64,000 nt of DNA from an uncultured Thermoguttaceae bacterium (GTDB taxonomy: Bacteria > Planctomycetota > Planctomycetia > Pirellulales > Thermoguttaceae): NCBI GenBank assembly GCA_937951625.1, contig CALFBP010000007.1, positions 31,108 through 95,107 of the forward strand, given 5' to 3'. Within the stretch, counting starts at the first letter, position 1. Each line of letters opens with the position of its first letter. The notes beneath the pieces were generated by a model that made no database searches, was not told where the DNA came from, and saw only the letters and a program-made list of their open reading frames with translations. Of the stretch, positions 16,076 through 25,271 are shown piece by piece. The translations under genes were made by a program, and so were the position numbers.

Positions 16076-16981
16076 ATGACGCTTCCCAAATGCGAGTTGA
16101 CGCGACGCGAGGCGCTCGGTCGAATCGGGGCGACCGCCACGGCCGCGCTGGTGGCCAACAATTGGGTGAAGATGAGCCAGGCGGCCGACGCAAGGCCCAA
16201 GGCGATGATTTGGGACGCGCACGGCCATCTCGGCGGGGCAAGAAGTCCCGAAGAGAGCATCGCCCGGTCGTTGCGGTACGCCGATCGAATGGGTATCGAC
16301 CGGGTGGTCGTCTCGATGGGCATGTCCTTTGTTTATGATCCCTCGCCGGAGGAATTGCGACGGCAGAACGACGAGGTGTTGCGGGCGGTGCGATTCGCGC
16401 CGGACCGGGTTTTCGGGTTCGTGTACGTCAACCCGAAGCACGTGAAGGCGAGTCTCGACGAGATCGACCGGTGTGTTCGCGACGGGCCCATGGTGGGCGT
16501 GAAGCTTTGGGTCGCGATGCGTTGCAACGAGGCGAACCTGGACCCGATCGTCCGTCACGCTGTCGAACTGAAGGCCCCGATCCTCCAACATACCTATCTG
16601 AAAATTACTGGAAACCTGCCGGGCGAATCGACTCCGGCCGATCTGGTCGAACTGGCCCGGCGGCACCCTGATGCCTCGTTCCTGTGCGCCCATACGGGCG
16701 CGGATTGGGAGCGGGGGATTCGTTGGATTCGGGGGGTGAAGAACGTTTGGGCCGATGTGTGCGGTAGCGATCCCACGGCGGGCATGGTGGAGATGGCCGT
16801 CCGCGAGCTGGGGGCCGAGCGGGTGGTATATGGGAGCGATTTTCCGGGCCGCAGTTTCGCCTCGCAACTGGCCAAGGTGACCTCGGCGAATCTGCCGGAA
16901 ACGGCCCGGCGGCTGATCCTTGGCGAAAACCTCCGCCGCCTGCTGCTGCCCATCCTCACGGCAAAGGGAATTCGGGCATGA
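16076..16981 (+). CDS. amidohydrolase family protein (COG2159-type), Tat-like leader
   Basis: This is a metal-dependent TIM-barrel hydrolase of the amidohydrolase-2 type. After a leader containing TRREALGRIG and an alanine-rich segment (Tat-like), the barrel starts with IWDAHGHLGG, giving the HxH pair His49 and His51. LRYADRMGIDRVVVSM, a GVKLWV strand, an ILQHTY strand with a likely His ligand, FLCAHTG and YGSDFPG (Asp255) follow. The ATG at 16076 is preferred over a TTG at 16049. Its stop overlaps the start of the next amidohydrolase (ATGA), so the two are translationally coupled. The reaction is unknown; family members include decarboxylases and hydrolases. Confidence 0.85.
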   Translation: MTLPKCELTRREALGRIGATATAALVANNWVKMSQAADARPKAMIWDAHGHLGGARSPEESIARSLRYADRMGIDRVVVSMGMSFVYDPSPEELRRQNDEVLRAVRFAPDRVFGFVYVNPKHVKASLDEIDRCVRDGPMVGVKLWVAMRCNEANLDPIVRHAVELKAPILQHTYLKITGNLPGESTPADLVELARRHPDASFLCAHTGADWERGIRWIRGVKNVWADVCGSDPTAGMVEMAVRELGAERVVYGSDFPGRSFASQLAKVTSANLPETARRLILGENLRRLLLPILTAKGIRA

Positions 16982-17748
16982 TCGTCGACGTGAATGTCAG
17001 TCTCTCGCGATGGCCGCTGCGCCGCCTGCCCTGCGATGAGACGCCTCGACTGGTGGCGAAACTGAAGGAGCACGGCGTCACGCAGGCTTGGGCGGGCAGT
17101 TTCGACGGGCTATTGCATCGCGACATCGCGGGAGTGAACGCCCGGCTGGCCGAGGAATGCCGTCGCGACGGCGAAGGGATATTGATCCCGTTCGGCTCGA
17201 TCAATCCCATGCTGCCCGATTGGACCGAGGACCTTCGCCGCTGCCACGAAGACTGGCACATGCCCGGCATTCGGCTGCACCCCAATTATCATGGATACGA
17301 GTTGAAGGACCCCGTTTTTTCCGAGGTCCTCGCCCTGGCCGAGCAACGCGGATTGATCGTCCAACTCGTCGCCAGGATGGACGACGTCCGCGTGCAGCAT
17401 CCCTTGCTCCGCGTGCCGGACGTGGACCTGAGACCGCTCGGCGAGCTGGTTGCGGGCAGGACGAAGCTACGTGTGGTATTGCTCAACGGTTCCGGGGCCT
17501 TGCGGGGAGAGCAACGCAAGCGCGTGGGGGCGTTGCCGAACGTATGGATGGACATCGCCACCTTGGAGGGCCTCGGTGGTGTTGGCAGCCTTCTGGAAGA
17601 CGTGCCTCTGGCGCAGGTGGTTTTCGGTTCCCATTGCCCTCTTTTCAACTTCGAATCGGCCCTGCTCAAGATGCAGGAATCGGAGCTTTCCGCCCAACAG
17701 TCGGCCGCGATTTTCCATGAGAATGCCCGTCGGCTTTTAGGCAGGTGA
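16978..17748 (+). CDS. amidohydrolase-like protein lacking key metal ligands
   Basis: The 256-residue protein has the same barrel order as its upstream partner but starts DVNVSLSRWPLRR where an active enzyme has an HxH motif, and has VFGSHCPLF where GSDFP-type Asp is expected. It keeps RLHPNYHGYEL and a C-terminal FHENARRLLG segment typical of the superfamily. The ATGA junction with the gene before implies stoichiometric expression. It may be a non-catalytic partner subunit or use a different metal set. No leader peptide is visible, so it is probably cytoplasmic while the partner has a Tat-like leader. Confidence 0.78.
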   Translation: MIVDVNVSLSRWPLRRLPCDETPRLVAKLKEHGVTQAWAGSFDGLLHRDIAGVNARLAEECRRDGEGILIPFGSINPMLPDWTEDLRRCHEDWHMPGIRLHPNYHGYELKDPVFSEVLALAEQRGLIVQLVARMDDVRVQHPLLRVPDVDLRPLGELVAGRTKLRVVLLNGSGALRGEQRKRVGALPNVWMDIATLEGLGGVGSLLEDVPLAQVVFGSHCPLFNFESALLKMQESELSAQQSAAIFHENARRLLGR

Positions 17749-17997
17749 GCCGTCGCCGCCTGGAAAACGCTCGGGTAGTGAACCGGCAGATTTGCCCGAA
17801 GGTTCGTGGCAACAGTGACCCGGGCCCATTGGCCGAGGTGGGCAGATGGCACCCCCCGTCGCCTGCCCGTTCGGGAGGTAGGCGATGGTTTGGCAGCGGG
17901 GAAGACGATGGCGAGCCGAAACGTTGGCCGCGCTCCGCCCCCCTCTCCCTACAAATCCGCTCCCACCGAACCCGAAAAGAGAGGTCCGTGACGAACG

Positions 17998-19731
17998 CTA
18001 AGCGGATTTCGCGATTTCGGGATCGGTCTCTGGGGTTTCCGGCCGCTTGGGATCGAACCACTCTTCCTTGAACTCGATGCGCATACCTTTGCGCGCGGCG
18101 ATGTTGGTCGTCAGGGCGATGACCGCGTCGCCCAAGGCGACCTCGGGGCCGCAGCGGGGCTTGTTCTTGGGATCGGGGTTGCGAATGCACCACGCCCAGT
18201 GCTCCAATTCCTCGCGGTAGCCGCGGCTGACATCGGGTCCGATGGCCGCGGCGCCTTGGGCGGCGGCATGGCCGGGGGCGCTGGCCTGGGTGTCGATGGT
18301 CGGCCCCGTCTTGCTTTCCTTGATTTCGATCCTGCTCTTCGTGTCCGATTCCTTGAAGAGCATCGATTCCTTTTCCAGTTCGAGAATCAGCGTCCCCTTG
18401 GTGCCGAAGACGATCTCGCCGTAGCCGCCAAATCCGTTGCCGTTGATCGAGGCGTAGGAAACGCCAATCTTGCGGAGGCGGCCCAAGGGATCCTTGGCGT
18501 CGTAGCCTGGGGCGGGAAATTCCAAGACGCAGTAGAGGTGGTCCTCGATCTCGCGGTCCCAATCGAACAAGGCCCGGGATCCGCCAGCGGCGACGTTCAG
18601 TGGGTGGACGTGTTTGATCTCATTCTTGTCCTTGGCGACGGCCTCGTGCAGGGCCGCGATGAAGATGCTGGCAGCGTCCAACTGGTGGCTGCCGAGTTCG
18701 ACCATCAGCCCCCCGCCGGTTCGCGCCCAAAGCCGCCAGCGAATCAACTCTTCCAGTGGCGAGGCCTGATACTTGACGTTGCCTGCCGCATCCTTGACCA
18801 CCTTTTCCTCATAGCCGTACTTGGCGGCGTCGACGGTCTTGTCCCTGATCTGGGCTTCGAGCTGGGCGATTTTCTTTTGCCACTTCTCGATCTCGGCCCC
18901 CTCGGCCTTGGCGAGCTGTTTCTTCCAGTTCTCCAGGTCCTTGGCGAGTTTGTCGTCGCCCTTGTCTCCTTTGCGCGTGCCGGGGGGAAGCGGCTGAGCC
19001 CAACTGTCCTTGCCAGGCAAATTGCCACGGTGCCATTGGGCCCGGATGTAGTGCAGATCCCCGATCAATCCGTTCTTGATGATATCCTTGGCGTTGTCGT
19101 AGAGGATGTTGTAGTGGCGCTGGTGGCCCACGGCCAGGATTTTGCCGGTCTCGGCGGCGACCTTGGCCATTTCCTTGCACTCGGCCACGGTCTTGGCCAT
19201 CAGTTTTTCGGTCAGCACATGCTTTCCCGCCCGCATCGCCTCGATGGCGGCCGGGGCGTGGAGGTGGAGCGGCAGGGCGATGACCACCGCCTCCACGTTC
19301 GGATCGTGAATCAGTTCCTTGTAGTCTTGGTCGTAGACTTTGACGTGGCGCCGGGCCTCGTCCTCGGTCTTCCAGCCGTACTTCGCTATCAGGCCGGGCC
19401 GGACCTTGAGTTGTGCATCGCTGTACCAGTCGCCGTGGAAAGCGCGGTGGATGTTGTAGGGACGAATGTCGGCAATGGCCACGACCTGGATGAACTCGGG
19501 ATTTACTGCGCCGAGAAGGACGCAGCCTTCGTCGCCAGTGCCGATCACGCCGATCCGCAGGGGATCGCCCAGCGATTTGCCATAACCATAGTAGAACGAG
19601 CCTAATCCGCCTCCGGCGACCAAGCCAGCGGCGATGGTTCCTTTGAGCAAGTCCCGCCGGGAAAGCCCGTAGGCGACCGCCGTATTGAAGTTATCCTTGC
19701 CGATTTGTTTTTCCTCGGGAGTAAGATACAT
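17998..19731 (-). CDS. Gfo/Idh/MocA family oxidoreductase with Tat leader and coiled insertion
   Basis: This is an NAD(P)-dependent sugar or polyol dehydrogenase-type protein of about 577 residues. The leader has SRRDLLKG followed by a hydrophobic stretch, a Tat-type signal. The Rossmann part has LRIGVIGTGDEG, VVAIADIRPYN, VEAVVIALPLHLHAPAA and the family GKHVLTEKLMAKT (Lys). A highly charged, helix-prone insertion with repeated KK/KAE patterns occupies about residues 255-305 and is unusual for the family, whose members are about 350-450 residues. The ATG at 19731 follows an AGGAAC site. It lies 117 bases downstream of the DoxX-like gene on the same strand. The substrate is unknown. Confidence 0.88.
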   Translation of the reverse strand: MYLTPEEKQIGKDNFNTAVAYGLSRRDLLKGTIAAGLVAGGGLGSFYYGYGKSLGDPLRIGVIGTGDEGCVLLGAVNPEFIQVVAIADIRPYNIHRAFHGDWYSDAQLKVRPGLIAKYGWKTEDEARRHVKVYDQDYKELIHDPNVEAVVIALPLHLHAPAAIEAMRAGKHVLTEKLMAKTVAECKEMAKVAAETGKILAVGHQRHYNILYDNAKDIIKNGLIGDLHYIRAQWHRGNLPGKDSWAQPLPPGTRKGDKGDDKLAKDLENWKKQLAKAEGAEIEKWQKKIAQLEAQIRDKTVDAAKYGYEEKVVKDAAGNVKYQASPLEELIRWRLWARTGGGLMVELGSHQLDAASIFIAALHEAVAKDKNEIKHVHPLNVAAGGSRALFDWDREIEDHLYCVLEFPAPGYDAKDPLGRLRKIGVSYASINGNGFGGYGEIVFGTKGTLILELEKESMLFKESDTKSRIEIKESKTGPTIDTQASAPGHAAAQGAAAIGPDVSRGYREELEHWAWCIRNPDPKNKPRCGPEVALGDAVIALTTNIAARKGMRIEFKEEWFDPKRPETPETDPEIAKSA

Positions 19732-19848
19732 GGCGTGTTGTTCCTGTGTTGGGGTTGGCGGTTTTGCTGGAAGCGGAGGCTTCGTTCCTCCATTGGTGTG
19801 AGGGTTTTCGCGAACCCACCGGAGCTTCAAGCCTTCCGGTCCAGCGTA

Positions 19849-20841
19849 CTATTTCTCGTCGGCTGGCTTCTGCCAGGGGGCAATGAACCAGCGATGCAGG
19901 AAGAAATCGAGTCCGCCCCACCGGCCTACGGCGGTCGTGGCCACAACGAGCAGGGCGACCATTTCGATGAAGTCTTTATTGATCAATAGGGCATGACCGA
20001 CGACGGGCGGTGCGGGGGGGTAGATCGTGGGCCAGGACGGTTGCGTGGCAACCACGAAGGCCATGAACGCCGCCCCGCCCAGGGCCGCCAAGGGCGTGAA
20101 AAACCCCAGCATCAAGCACAACCCGATTGCCGTCAGCCCGTAGGTCACGGCGAAATTGATCTGTTCACTGCGAGGCCACTTCAAGGGATTCCAGCCCAAG
20201 CCCGGGTAACCCAAGGCCCGCTGATCCTCATCCAGCAGTCGCCACAGGCCCGCCTTAAAGCCTTCGATCATGCCGTCGAGCTCCGACAGCCAGCCTTTGA
20301 CCTGACGACGCAGTTCCTGTTGTTTGTCCCAAACGCGTTTCTTGTAGTACGGGGCGTTGTTGTCGCCGCGGGCCCGTTCCGCCTCGAATCGGTCCAGCGT
20401 GGCGAAGTAGGCAGCGATTTCCTCGCTGTGGTCGGCCACGTAGTTTTGCACCGAAAGCTCATACTGTTTGTGAAGCGCGTCGGCGGCCGCGAGCTGCTCG
20501 TTTTTGAGCTGGTACCGGGAAGCGAATTCCGCCTTGACGGCTTCCAGTCTCTCCAGGTGTTCCGCGGCGGCGATTTGCGGCAAGCCATTTTTGTCGCGCA
20601 CCAACTCCCCCTGTTCGTCGCGCACCAATTGCAGCCGTCGCCGGCCGTCGATGTCGTCGACCATCGCGTAGAAAAACGGAGCGGCCGGTCCTTTGGCCTC
20701 CGTCAAGAACGGCTCCGCCGAAAACTCCGGATGCGTAATTTTCCATACTCCCTCATAAAGGAAGTGACACCCTAGGCTCAACCGCAAGACGACCAGCGTC
20801 GCCACGGTAGCCCAACCAAAGCGCAAACTAGTAGAGTTCAG
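19849..20841 (-). CDS. DoxX-like membrane protein with large insertion, probable CTG start
   Basis: The protein has a DoxX-type first membrane segment (residues 10-30, ending CHFLYEGVWKI) and three to four further segments from residue 228 on (AVTYGLTAIGLCLMLGFFTP). Between them is a soluble, charged, helical insertion of about 195 residues; ordinary DoxX proteins total about 150 residues. No ATG/GTG/TTG with a good site precedes TM1. A strong AGAGGAGG (minus strand, about 20848-20855) sits 6-7 bases before an in-frame CTG at 20841, so I chose this start; an upstream ATG at 20955 would add 38 unconserved residues. It is probably cotranscribed with the Gfo/Idh gene, suggesting a membrane redox pair. 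Confidence 0.75.
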   Translation of the reverse strand: MNSTSLRFGWATVATLVVLRLSLGCHFLYEGVWKITHPEFSAEPFLTEAKGPAAPFFYAMVDDIDGRRRLQLVRDEQGELVRDKNGLPQIAAAEHLERLEAVKAEFASRYQLKNEQLAAADALHKQYELSVQNYVADHSEEIAAYFATLDRFEAERARGDNNAPYYKKRVWDKQQELRRQVKGWLSELDGMIEGFKAGLWRLLDEDQRALGYPGLGWNPLKWPRSEQINFAVTYGLTAIGLCLMLGFFTPLAALGGAAFMAFVVATQPSWPTIYPPAPPVVGHALLINKDFIEMVALLVVATTAVGRWGGLDFFLHRWFIAPWQKPADEK

Positions 20842-21235
20842 GGGAAACCTCCTCTCGCCAAGGGGTCCACGTGCCGCGGGGCGCCAAGAGGACCGGGGTT
20901 CTCGGGCGTGCTCAGCGGTACAGCAAAGGGCTTGGAACGCGTCAGGCAGGAACACGCGTCGCCCATATGCAAGTTGTCCCTACGTCCTTATTGTAACCAG
21001 AATCGTAAACGATGACTACTAGCCCTATCTTACTCCATCTGCCCACCCATAGGGCGCGTGTCCGGCTTGCGGGATGGGGTCACGCGAGCCAATCGTCGCA
21101 GGCGGGGGAGACCGGAGACGATCGCCGTGGCATCGCCACGTTGCTACCGAAGCCGCCCCGCGCGGAGGCCTTTGTTTGTTGAGGACCTTCGGGCAGAATG
21201 GTTTCAAGCCAAGCGTATCGCATGGAGCACCACCC
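20842..21235. other. divergent intergenic region
   Basis: This is the shared upstream region of the DoxX-like gene (minus) and the 2-hydroxyacid dehydrogenase (plus). Its centre (about 20980-21040) is AT-richer than the flanks and is the likely promoter zone, but I cannot fix the boxes. Confidence 0.4.
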
Positions 21236-22240
21236 GTGAATATCGTGCTTTGTTATCCCGCCAGTCCCCAGCACATCCGCCAGATTCAGGCAACGATGCC
21301 GGAGGCCACGGTGATCGACGCCGGCCAGGAGCGCATCGCCCAGGCCCTTTTCGAGGCCGACATTTTTTGCGGCCACGCCAAAGTGCCCGTCGATTGGGAT
21401 GGCGTGGTACGTCAGGGCCGGCTCCGTTGGATTCAGTCCTCGGCGGCAGGCATGGACCATTGCCTGGTACCCTCCGTGATTGAATCGGATGTGGTGGTCA
21501 CCAGCGCGTCGGGACTGCTGGCCGATCAAGTGGCCGAGCATACGGTGGCGTTGATTACCGCCTGGTGCCGCAGCCTGCCCGACTTCTTCCGCGCACAACA
21601 ACGCAAGGACTTTACCAGGCTGCCGACGCGCGACTTGCATCGCAGCACGGTGGGGATTGTGGGTTTCGGGGGGGTTGGTCGGCGATTGGCCCGCTTGCTC
21701 AGCCCCTTTCGTACCCGGATCATCGCCACCGATATGTTTCCGCTGGACAAACCCGATTACGTGCAGGACCTTTGGCCAGCCGAATGCCTGGATCGGCTGC
21801 TTGCCGAGTCGGACATCGTGGTCCTAGCCCTGCCGCTGAACAGCAAGACGAAGGGGATTTTGGATAGCCGAGCCTTGGCTGGTATGAAACGGGACTCGCT
21901 TTTGGTGAACGTCGCCCGAGGACCGCTGGTCGTGACGGCCGATCTGATCGCGGCCTTGCGCAACGGCCATCTTGCCGGGGCGGTGATGGATGTGACGGAC
22001 CCGGAGCCTCTTCCCCCCGACAATCCCCTCTGGGACATGCCCAATGTGATCATCACCCCACATGTCGGCGGTCAAAGCAAGACCCGACAGGATGATGTCA
22101 CACGACTCTTTTGCGAGAACCTCCGTCGCTGGCGAGAAGGGTTGCCGCTGATCAACTACCTATCGGACAAGAGCTTGGGATTCCCCATTCGCGGCCCGGG
22201 AAGCGTGCTGTGGACCGATGTGGTGGAGACCTTGAGTTAG
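21236..22240 (+). CDS. D-isomer-specific 2-hydroxyacid dehydrogenase
   Basis: This is a cytoplasmic NAD-dependent dehydrogenase that interconverts 2-keto and D-2-hydroxy acids. The nucleotide-binding domain has VGIVGFGGVGRRLARL (GxGxxG), ATDMFPLDKP after strand 2, ESDIVVLALPLNSKT and LLVNVARGPLV with the catalytic Arg. A DVTDPEPLP Glu and ITPHVGG His complete the catalytic triad. The GTG at 21236 is preferred because the N-terminal strand NIVLCYPASP starts there and a GGAG lies upstream; the 54-residue extension from 21074 is unconserved. The 334-residue length is normal. The substrate is not evident from context. Confidence 0.9.
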   Translation: MNIVLCYPASPQHIRQIQATMPEATVIDAGQERIAQALFEADIFCGHAKVPVDWDGVVRQGRLRWIQSSAAGMDHCLVPSVIESDVVVTSASGLLADQVAEHTVALITAWCRSLPDFFRAQQRKDFTRLPTRDLHRSTVGIVGFGGVGRRLARLLSPFRTRIIATDMFPLDKPDYVQDLWPAECLDRLLAESDIVVLALPLNSKTKGILDSRALAGMKRDSLLVNVARGPLVVTADLIAALRNGHLAGAVMDVTDPEPLPPDNPLWDMPNVIITPHVGGQSKTRQDDVTRLFCENLRRWREGLPLINYLSDKSLGFPIRGPGSVLWTDVVETLS

Positions 22241-22440
22241 CAGACGGTCGTGCCGCGAAGCCGCCGGGATTGGCTCCATTCCTCTGGGCCCGCTGGCCGA
22301 AACTTATGGTAAGTCAGCGCGGTTCGGGACCAAAGGCACCGCCTTTCGGCCCGTCGAGTGGGAGATCGTGGCAAACCTTGCGTCCCACGGCCCCTTGCTC
22401 TTGGAACACGGACACCAGCCGCCGGTCACGGAGGACGACG

Positions 22441-22992
22441 TTGGGCATCCGTACGCGATTGAGGTTGTTTCAACTGTTCCATCTTTCCAAGCCTGCATCG
22501 GACCGTCTGATCTACCAGGCAGTTTATGCACGTCGCATCCAGAGCATCCTTGAGATTGGCGTAGGCACGGCGGAGCGTGCGCTGCGGTTGATCGAAGTGG
22601 CGCGGCAGCATTATCCGGCCGAGCAAATCCGTTACATCGGCGTCGACCCCTTTGAAGCCCGCACCTCCAGCGATGGTCCTGGGCTGAGTCTGAAACTGGC
22701 CTATCGGCAGTTGCGCGCGACCAGGGCCCAAGTTCGCTTGATTCCTGGGGATCCATTGGCGGTTTTTTCGGTTCTGGCCAACCAACTGGGGGCTGCCGAC
22801 ATGGTGCTCATCGCCTGGCCCATGGACCGGCAATTCCTCCCCCGCGCGGCCTACTATCTCCCCCGGATGACTCACGAGCGGAGCCTGGTGCTCTGGGAGC
22901 AACCGTCGCCCTCCAGCGTGGAGAAATCAGTCAAAGTGTTGACGCGCGAGCGGATCGAATCGCTGGCCAAGAATTTCCGCCGTGCGGCGTAG
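22441..22992 (+). CDS. small SAM-fold (class I methyltransferase-like) protein
   Basis: The 183-residue protein has a class I Rossmann pattern: SILEIGVGTAERALRLIEVA as the glycine-rich loop, RYIGVDPFEAR at the second strand, a VRLIPGDP strand and a MVLIAWPMD strand. A TTG at 22441 is chosen because a GGAGG lies 7 bases upstream and the family opening GIRTRLRLFQLFHLSKP follows; the longer frame from 22111 overlaps the dehydrogenase. It may bind SAM, but no methyl-acceptor motif is visible. It follows the dehydrogenase by 200 bases. Confidence 0.65.
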   Translation: MGIRTRLRLFQLFHLSKPASDRLIYQAVYARRIQSILEIGVGTAERALRLIEVARQHYPAEQIRYIGVDPFEARTSSDGPGLSLKLAYRQLRATRAQVRLIPGDPLAVFSVLANQLGAADMVLIAWPMDRQFLPRAAYYLPRMTHERSLVLWEQPSPSSVEKSVKVLTRERIESLAKNFRRAA

Positions 22993-23289
22993 GACCACGC
23001 GGCGCCCCATCCGCCGGTTCTACTGAGGCTGTCCGATCGCCGAGATCAAGATCTCTAAGCACGTCCGGGCGACATGCCGCACTGCCAGGGCAGCTTTACG
23101 GCGGCGCGGCAGCGTGGTAGACTTGCCCAGGGTGCTGTTTTGCAATTTAGCGGTTAGTTTGGCTTGGACCGAATCTACGCCAAGCCGGTTATTTCCAGCC
23201 ATAAACGTACTTGACAACGGGGCAGGAGGACCGAAACGACTAGCAATTGCCGACTGGATGCAACTTTTTGTAGAATGAAAACTACTCCG
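22993..23289. other. intergenic with tRNA promoter
   Basis: A minus-strand frame of 65 codons (23020-23217) has no recognisable features and is not called. The last 45 bases hold the promoter of the tRNA-Ser gene. Confidence 0.45.
23247..23276 (+). promoter_or_regulatory. sigma-70-type promoter for tRNA-Ser
   Basis: The -35 box is TTGCCG (23247-23252), followed by an 18-base spacer and a -10 box TAGAAT (23271-23276). The tRNA begins 14 bases after the -10 box, a usual distance for a short leader. Confidence 0.6.
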
Positions 23290-23379
23290 GGAGAGGTGGC
23301 AGAGTGGTCGAATGCGCGGGTTTGCTAAATCCGTGAGGGGCTATAAGCTCCTCCGAGGGTTCGAATCCCTCCCTCTCCG
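23290..23379 (+). tRNA. tRNA-Ser (GCT)
   Basis: This is a class II tRNA of 90 bases. The acceptor arms are GGAGAGG/CCTCTCC with discriminator G. The anticodon arm GCGGG-TTTGCTAAAT has anticodon GCT. A long variable arm (GTGAGGGGCTATAAGCTCCTC) and T arm GAGGG-TTCGAAT-CCCTC follow. CCA is not encoded. Confidence 0.95.
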
Positions 23380-23885
23380 CTTTTGGGGGATAGGCAACTT
23401 CGAATTGCGTTGCAACTCTTTGACTGTTAACGCATTGAGAACTTGATTGATTTGGAGGTTTGCGCAACTTGCTGCCTCCGTTCGTTATTTAGCGTGACCG
23501 TGCCGGATTTTGCGCGGATCTTTGAGGTGCCTCGCCGAGCCTTGCCGCCCGCTGTAGGTGGACGTGGAATGAGCGGTGGGTGACGCGGATTTGGGGCGGT
23601 GATCCGAGAGGCATGGCCCTAGAGTTTGGCGGCGACGTCTGGCCGATTGAACTGTTTGGCGGGATGTGAGGACCTGGTGCTCGACGTCCCCGCCCGTTTG
23701 TGATTGCTCAATCTCTATTGCCCGCCGCTTGGCACGAGCCTCACCCACTTTGGTTGCCCTTTCTGTCCAGACAGGGCATTGATGGGCGCTGCGACTCTCG
23801 CCTCGCCTGGGATTTGCTCAGCGAGACGCTGGGCCGTATAAATGGGGTTGCTGAGAGTGTCCTCTCGATGCAAGGCGGCTGAAAA
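23380..23885. other. intergenic, nothing recognisable
   Basis: About 500 bases hold only a minus-strand 87-codon frame (23485-23748) without family features. I call no gene here. Confidence 0.45.
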
Positions 23886-25271
23886 ATGAAAAGACGCGAA
23901 TCGTTCAGGCGCGGTGGCGTTCGCCAGTGTCGATGCTTTTCCACGGGCCGGGCAAAGCTGGGGGTCGTTGTGGCGGCGGTCTCCTGGGGCATCGCCTTGG
24001 CGGGCTGGGCTTGTGAAACGCCGGTCTATCGTTATGCAATGTATCGCTGGCCCCCCACGGATTATGAGGCATTTTATTTCCACCGCGGACCCGTTTCCGA
24101 AACCGATCAAACGGTTCAAGCGGCCCTCGTCGAGCGAGACAAGGAGGGGGTAGCGCCGAACCTCAGCATCACGTCGGTGGACCTCGAGCGGAAAGACGCC
24201 TTGGAGGTCCTTCCCGATTCGGTCCGGAAAATCTGGCAAGACCTCGGCGATAAGACCCTGCCGCGCTACGTGGTGGTCACCCCCTGGGGCGACCCTCTGT
24301 TCACTGGCCCGATCGACCAGGCCGCGGCGCGGCAGATCATCGAGTCGCCGCTGCGAACCGAAATTGGCCAGCGTTTCCACGAGGGTTACGGCGTGGTGCT
24401 CTTGCTTCTGGAGGGCGACCAGGCCGAGGACAACGCGCGCATGGAGAGTGTGGCACGCCGGGTGATGTCGCTTGCCGCGTCCGGAAGACTTTTCGTTGAT
24501 TCGGCCGAAGATTCGGACCAATCCCCGGCGAAAGACGATGCCGGCAGTTCGATTCCGCGCGGCGACGCCTCCCCAACCGATGGATCGGGTGGAGTGCGGG
24601 GCGCGATGCGCTTGGCGCTGCTGAAATTGAATCGCTCGAACACGGCGGAAACTTGGCTGTTGAAGTGCCTGGCCGCGATGACGCCCGACGCTCACGATCT
24701 CAAGCCTCCGTACGAGCCGATGTTGTTTGCGATTTACGGCCGGGGCCGGGTGATGCCGCCGGGCATTGGGAAAGAGGTCACGGTCGAGAGTCTTTGCGGC
24801 TTGCTGCGATTTTTGGGCGACCGTTGCTCGTGTACGATCAAGGATCAGAACCCCGGTTTGGACTTACTCATGCGATGGGATTGGGAGGCCGCGGCGGAGC
24901 GGTTTGCCGCTGAAGAGGAGGCAAGCTCTGGCCCTCCACTCTATGCCGAAATGGCAGCGGACGGGGGCGGGCCCCTTTCGCTCAAGTCGGATGTTGCGGG
25001 TGGGGGGCCAAGCGAGGTGGCGGCCGTGGTTCCGCCGTCTGCGCCGGGGCGGGATGGGCCGGCAGCGAGCGAGCCGGCACGAACCCAGGAAGCGGCGCCC
25101 ACCGCTGGCGTCGCACCACCGGAAAGCGACCTTCCAACCCAAGCCCGCAGCCCCCAACGTTTTTCCTCCCGGCAGCGATGGCAACTGGGATTGGGGTTGG
25201 CCGGAATGGCCCTCGTGGTGTTGAGCGTGGGATACATTGTTGTTCGCAGGCAGCACCATGCTTCGTCTTGA
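23886..25271 (+). CDS. anchored extracytoplasmic protein of unknown function
   Basis: I do not recognise a named family. The 461-residue protein has a basic N-terminus and a hydrophobic signal (about residues 25-40) ending just before a conserved-looking C43-ETPVYRYAMYRW segment. Two alpha/beta parts follow: residues 45-200, with YVVVTPWGDPLF and VVLLLLEGD strands, and residues 240-345, with MLFAIYGRGRVMPP and a C314-S-C316 pair. A low-complexity Pro/Ala/Gly linker (about 355-425) leads to one C-terminal membrane segment (about 432-455) and a short basic tail. The paired strands could be thioredoxin-like, which is inference only. Its stop lies 14 bases inside the next gene, an ABC ATPase, so the two are coupled. 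Confidence 0.75.
   Translation: MKRRESFRRGGVRQCRCFSTGRAKLGVVVAAVSWGIALAGWACETPVYRYAMYRWPPTDYEAFYFHRGPVSETDQTVQAALVERDKEGVAPNLSITSVDLERKDALEVLPDSVRKIWQDLGDKTLPRYVVVTPWGDPLFTGPIDQAAARQIIESPLRTEIGQRFHEGYGVVLLLLEGDQAEDNARMESVARRVMSLAASGRLFVDSAEDSDQSPAKDDAGSSIPRGDASPTDGSGGVRGAMRLALLKLNRSNTAETWLLKCLAAMTPDAHDLKPPYEPMLFAIYGRGRVMPPGIGKEVTVESLCGLLRFLGDRCSCTIKDQNPGLDLLMRWDWEAAAERFAAEEEASSGPPLYAEMAADGGGPLSLKSDVAGGGPSEVAAVVPPSAPGRDGPAASEPARTQEAAPTAGVAPPESDLPTQARSPQRFSSRQRWQLGLGLAGMALVVLSVGYIVVRRQHHASS

Noticed and set aside
23020..23217. Minus-strand 65-codon frame before tRNA-Ser
   Set aside because: No homology by eye and no convincing ribosome-binding site.
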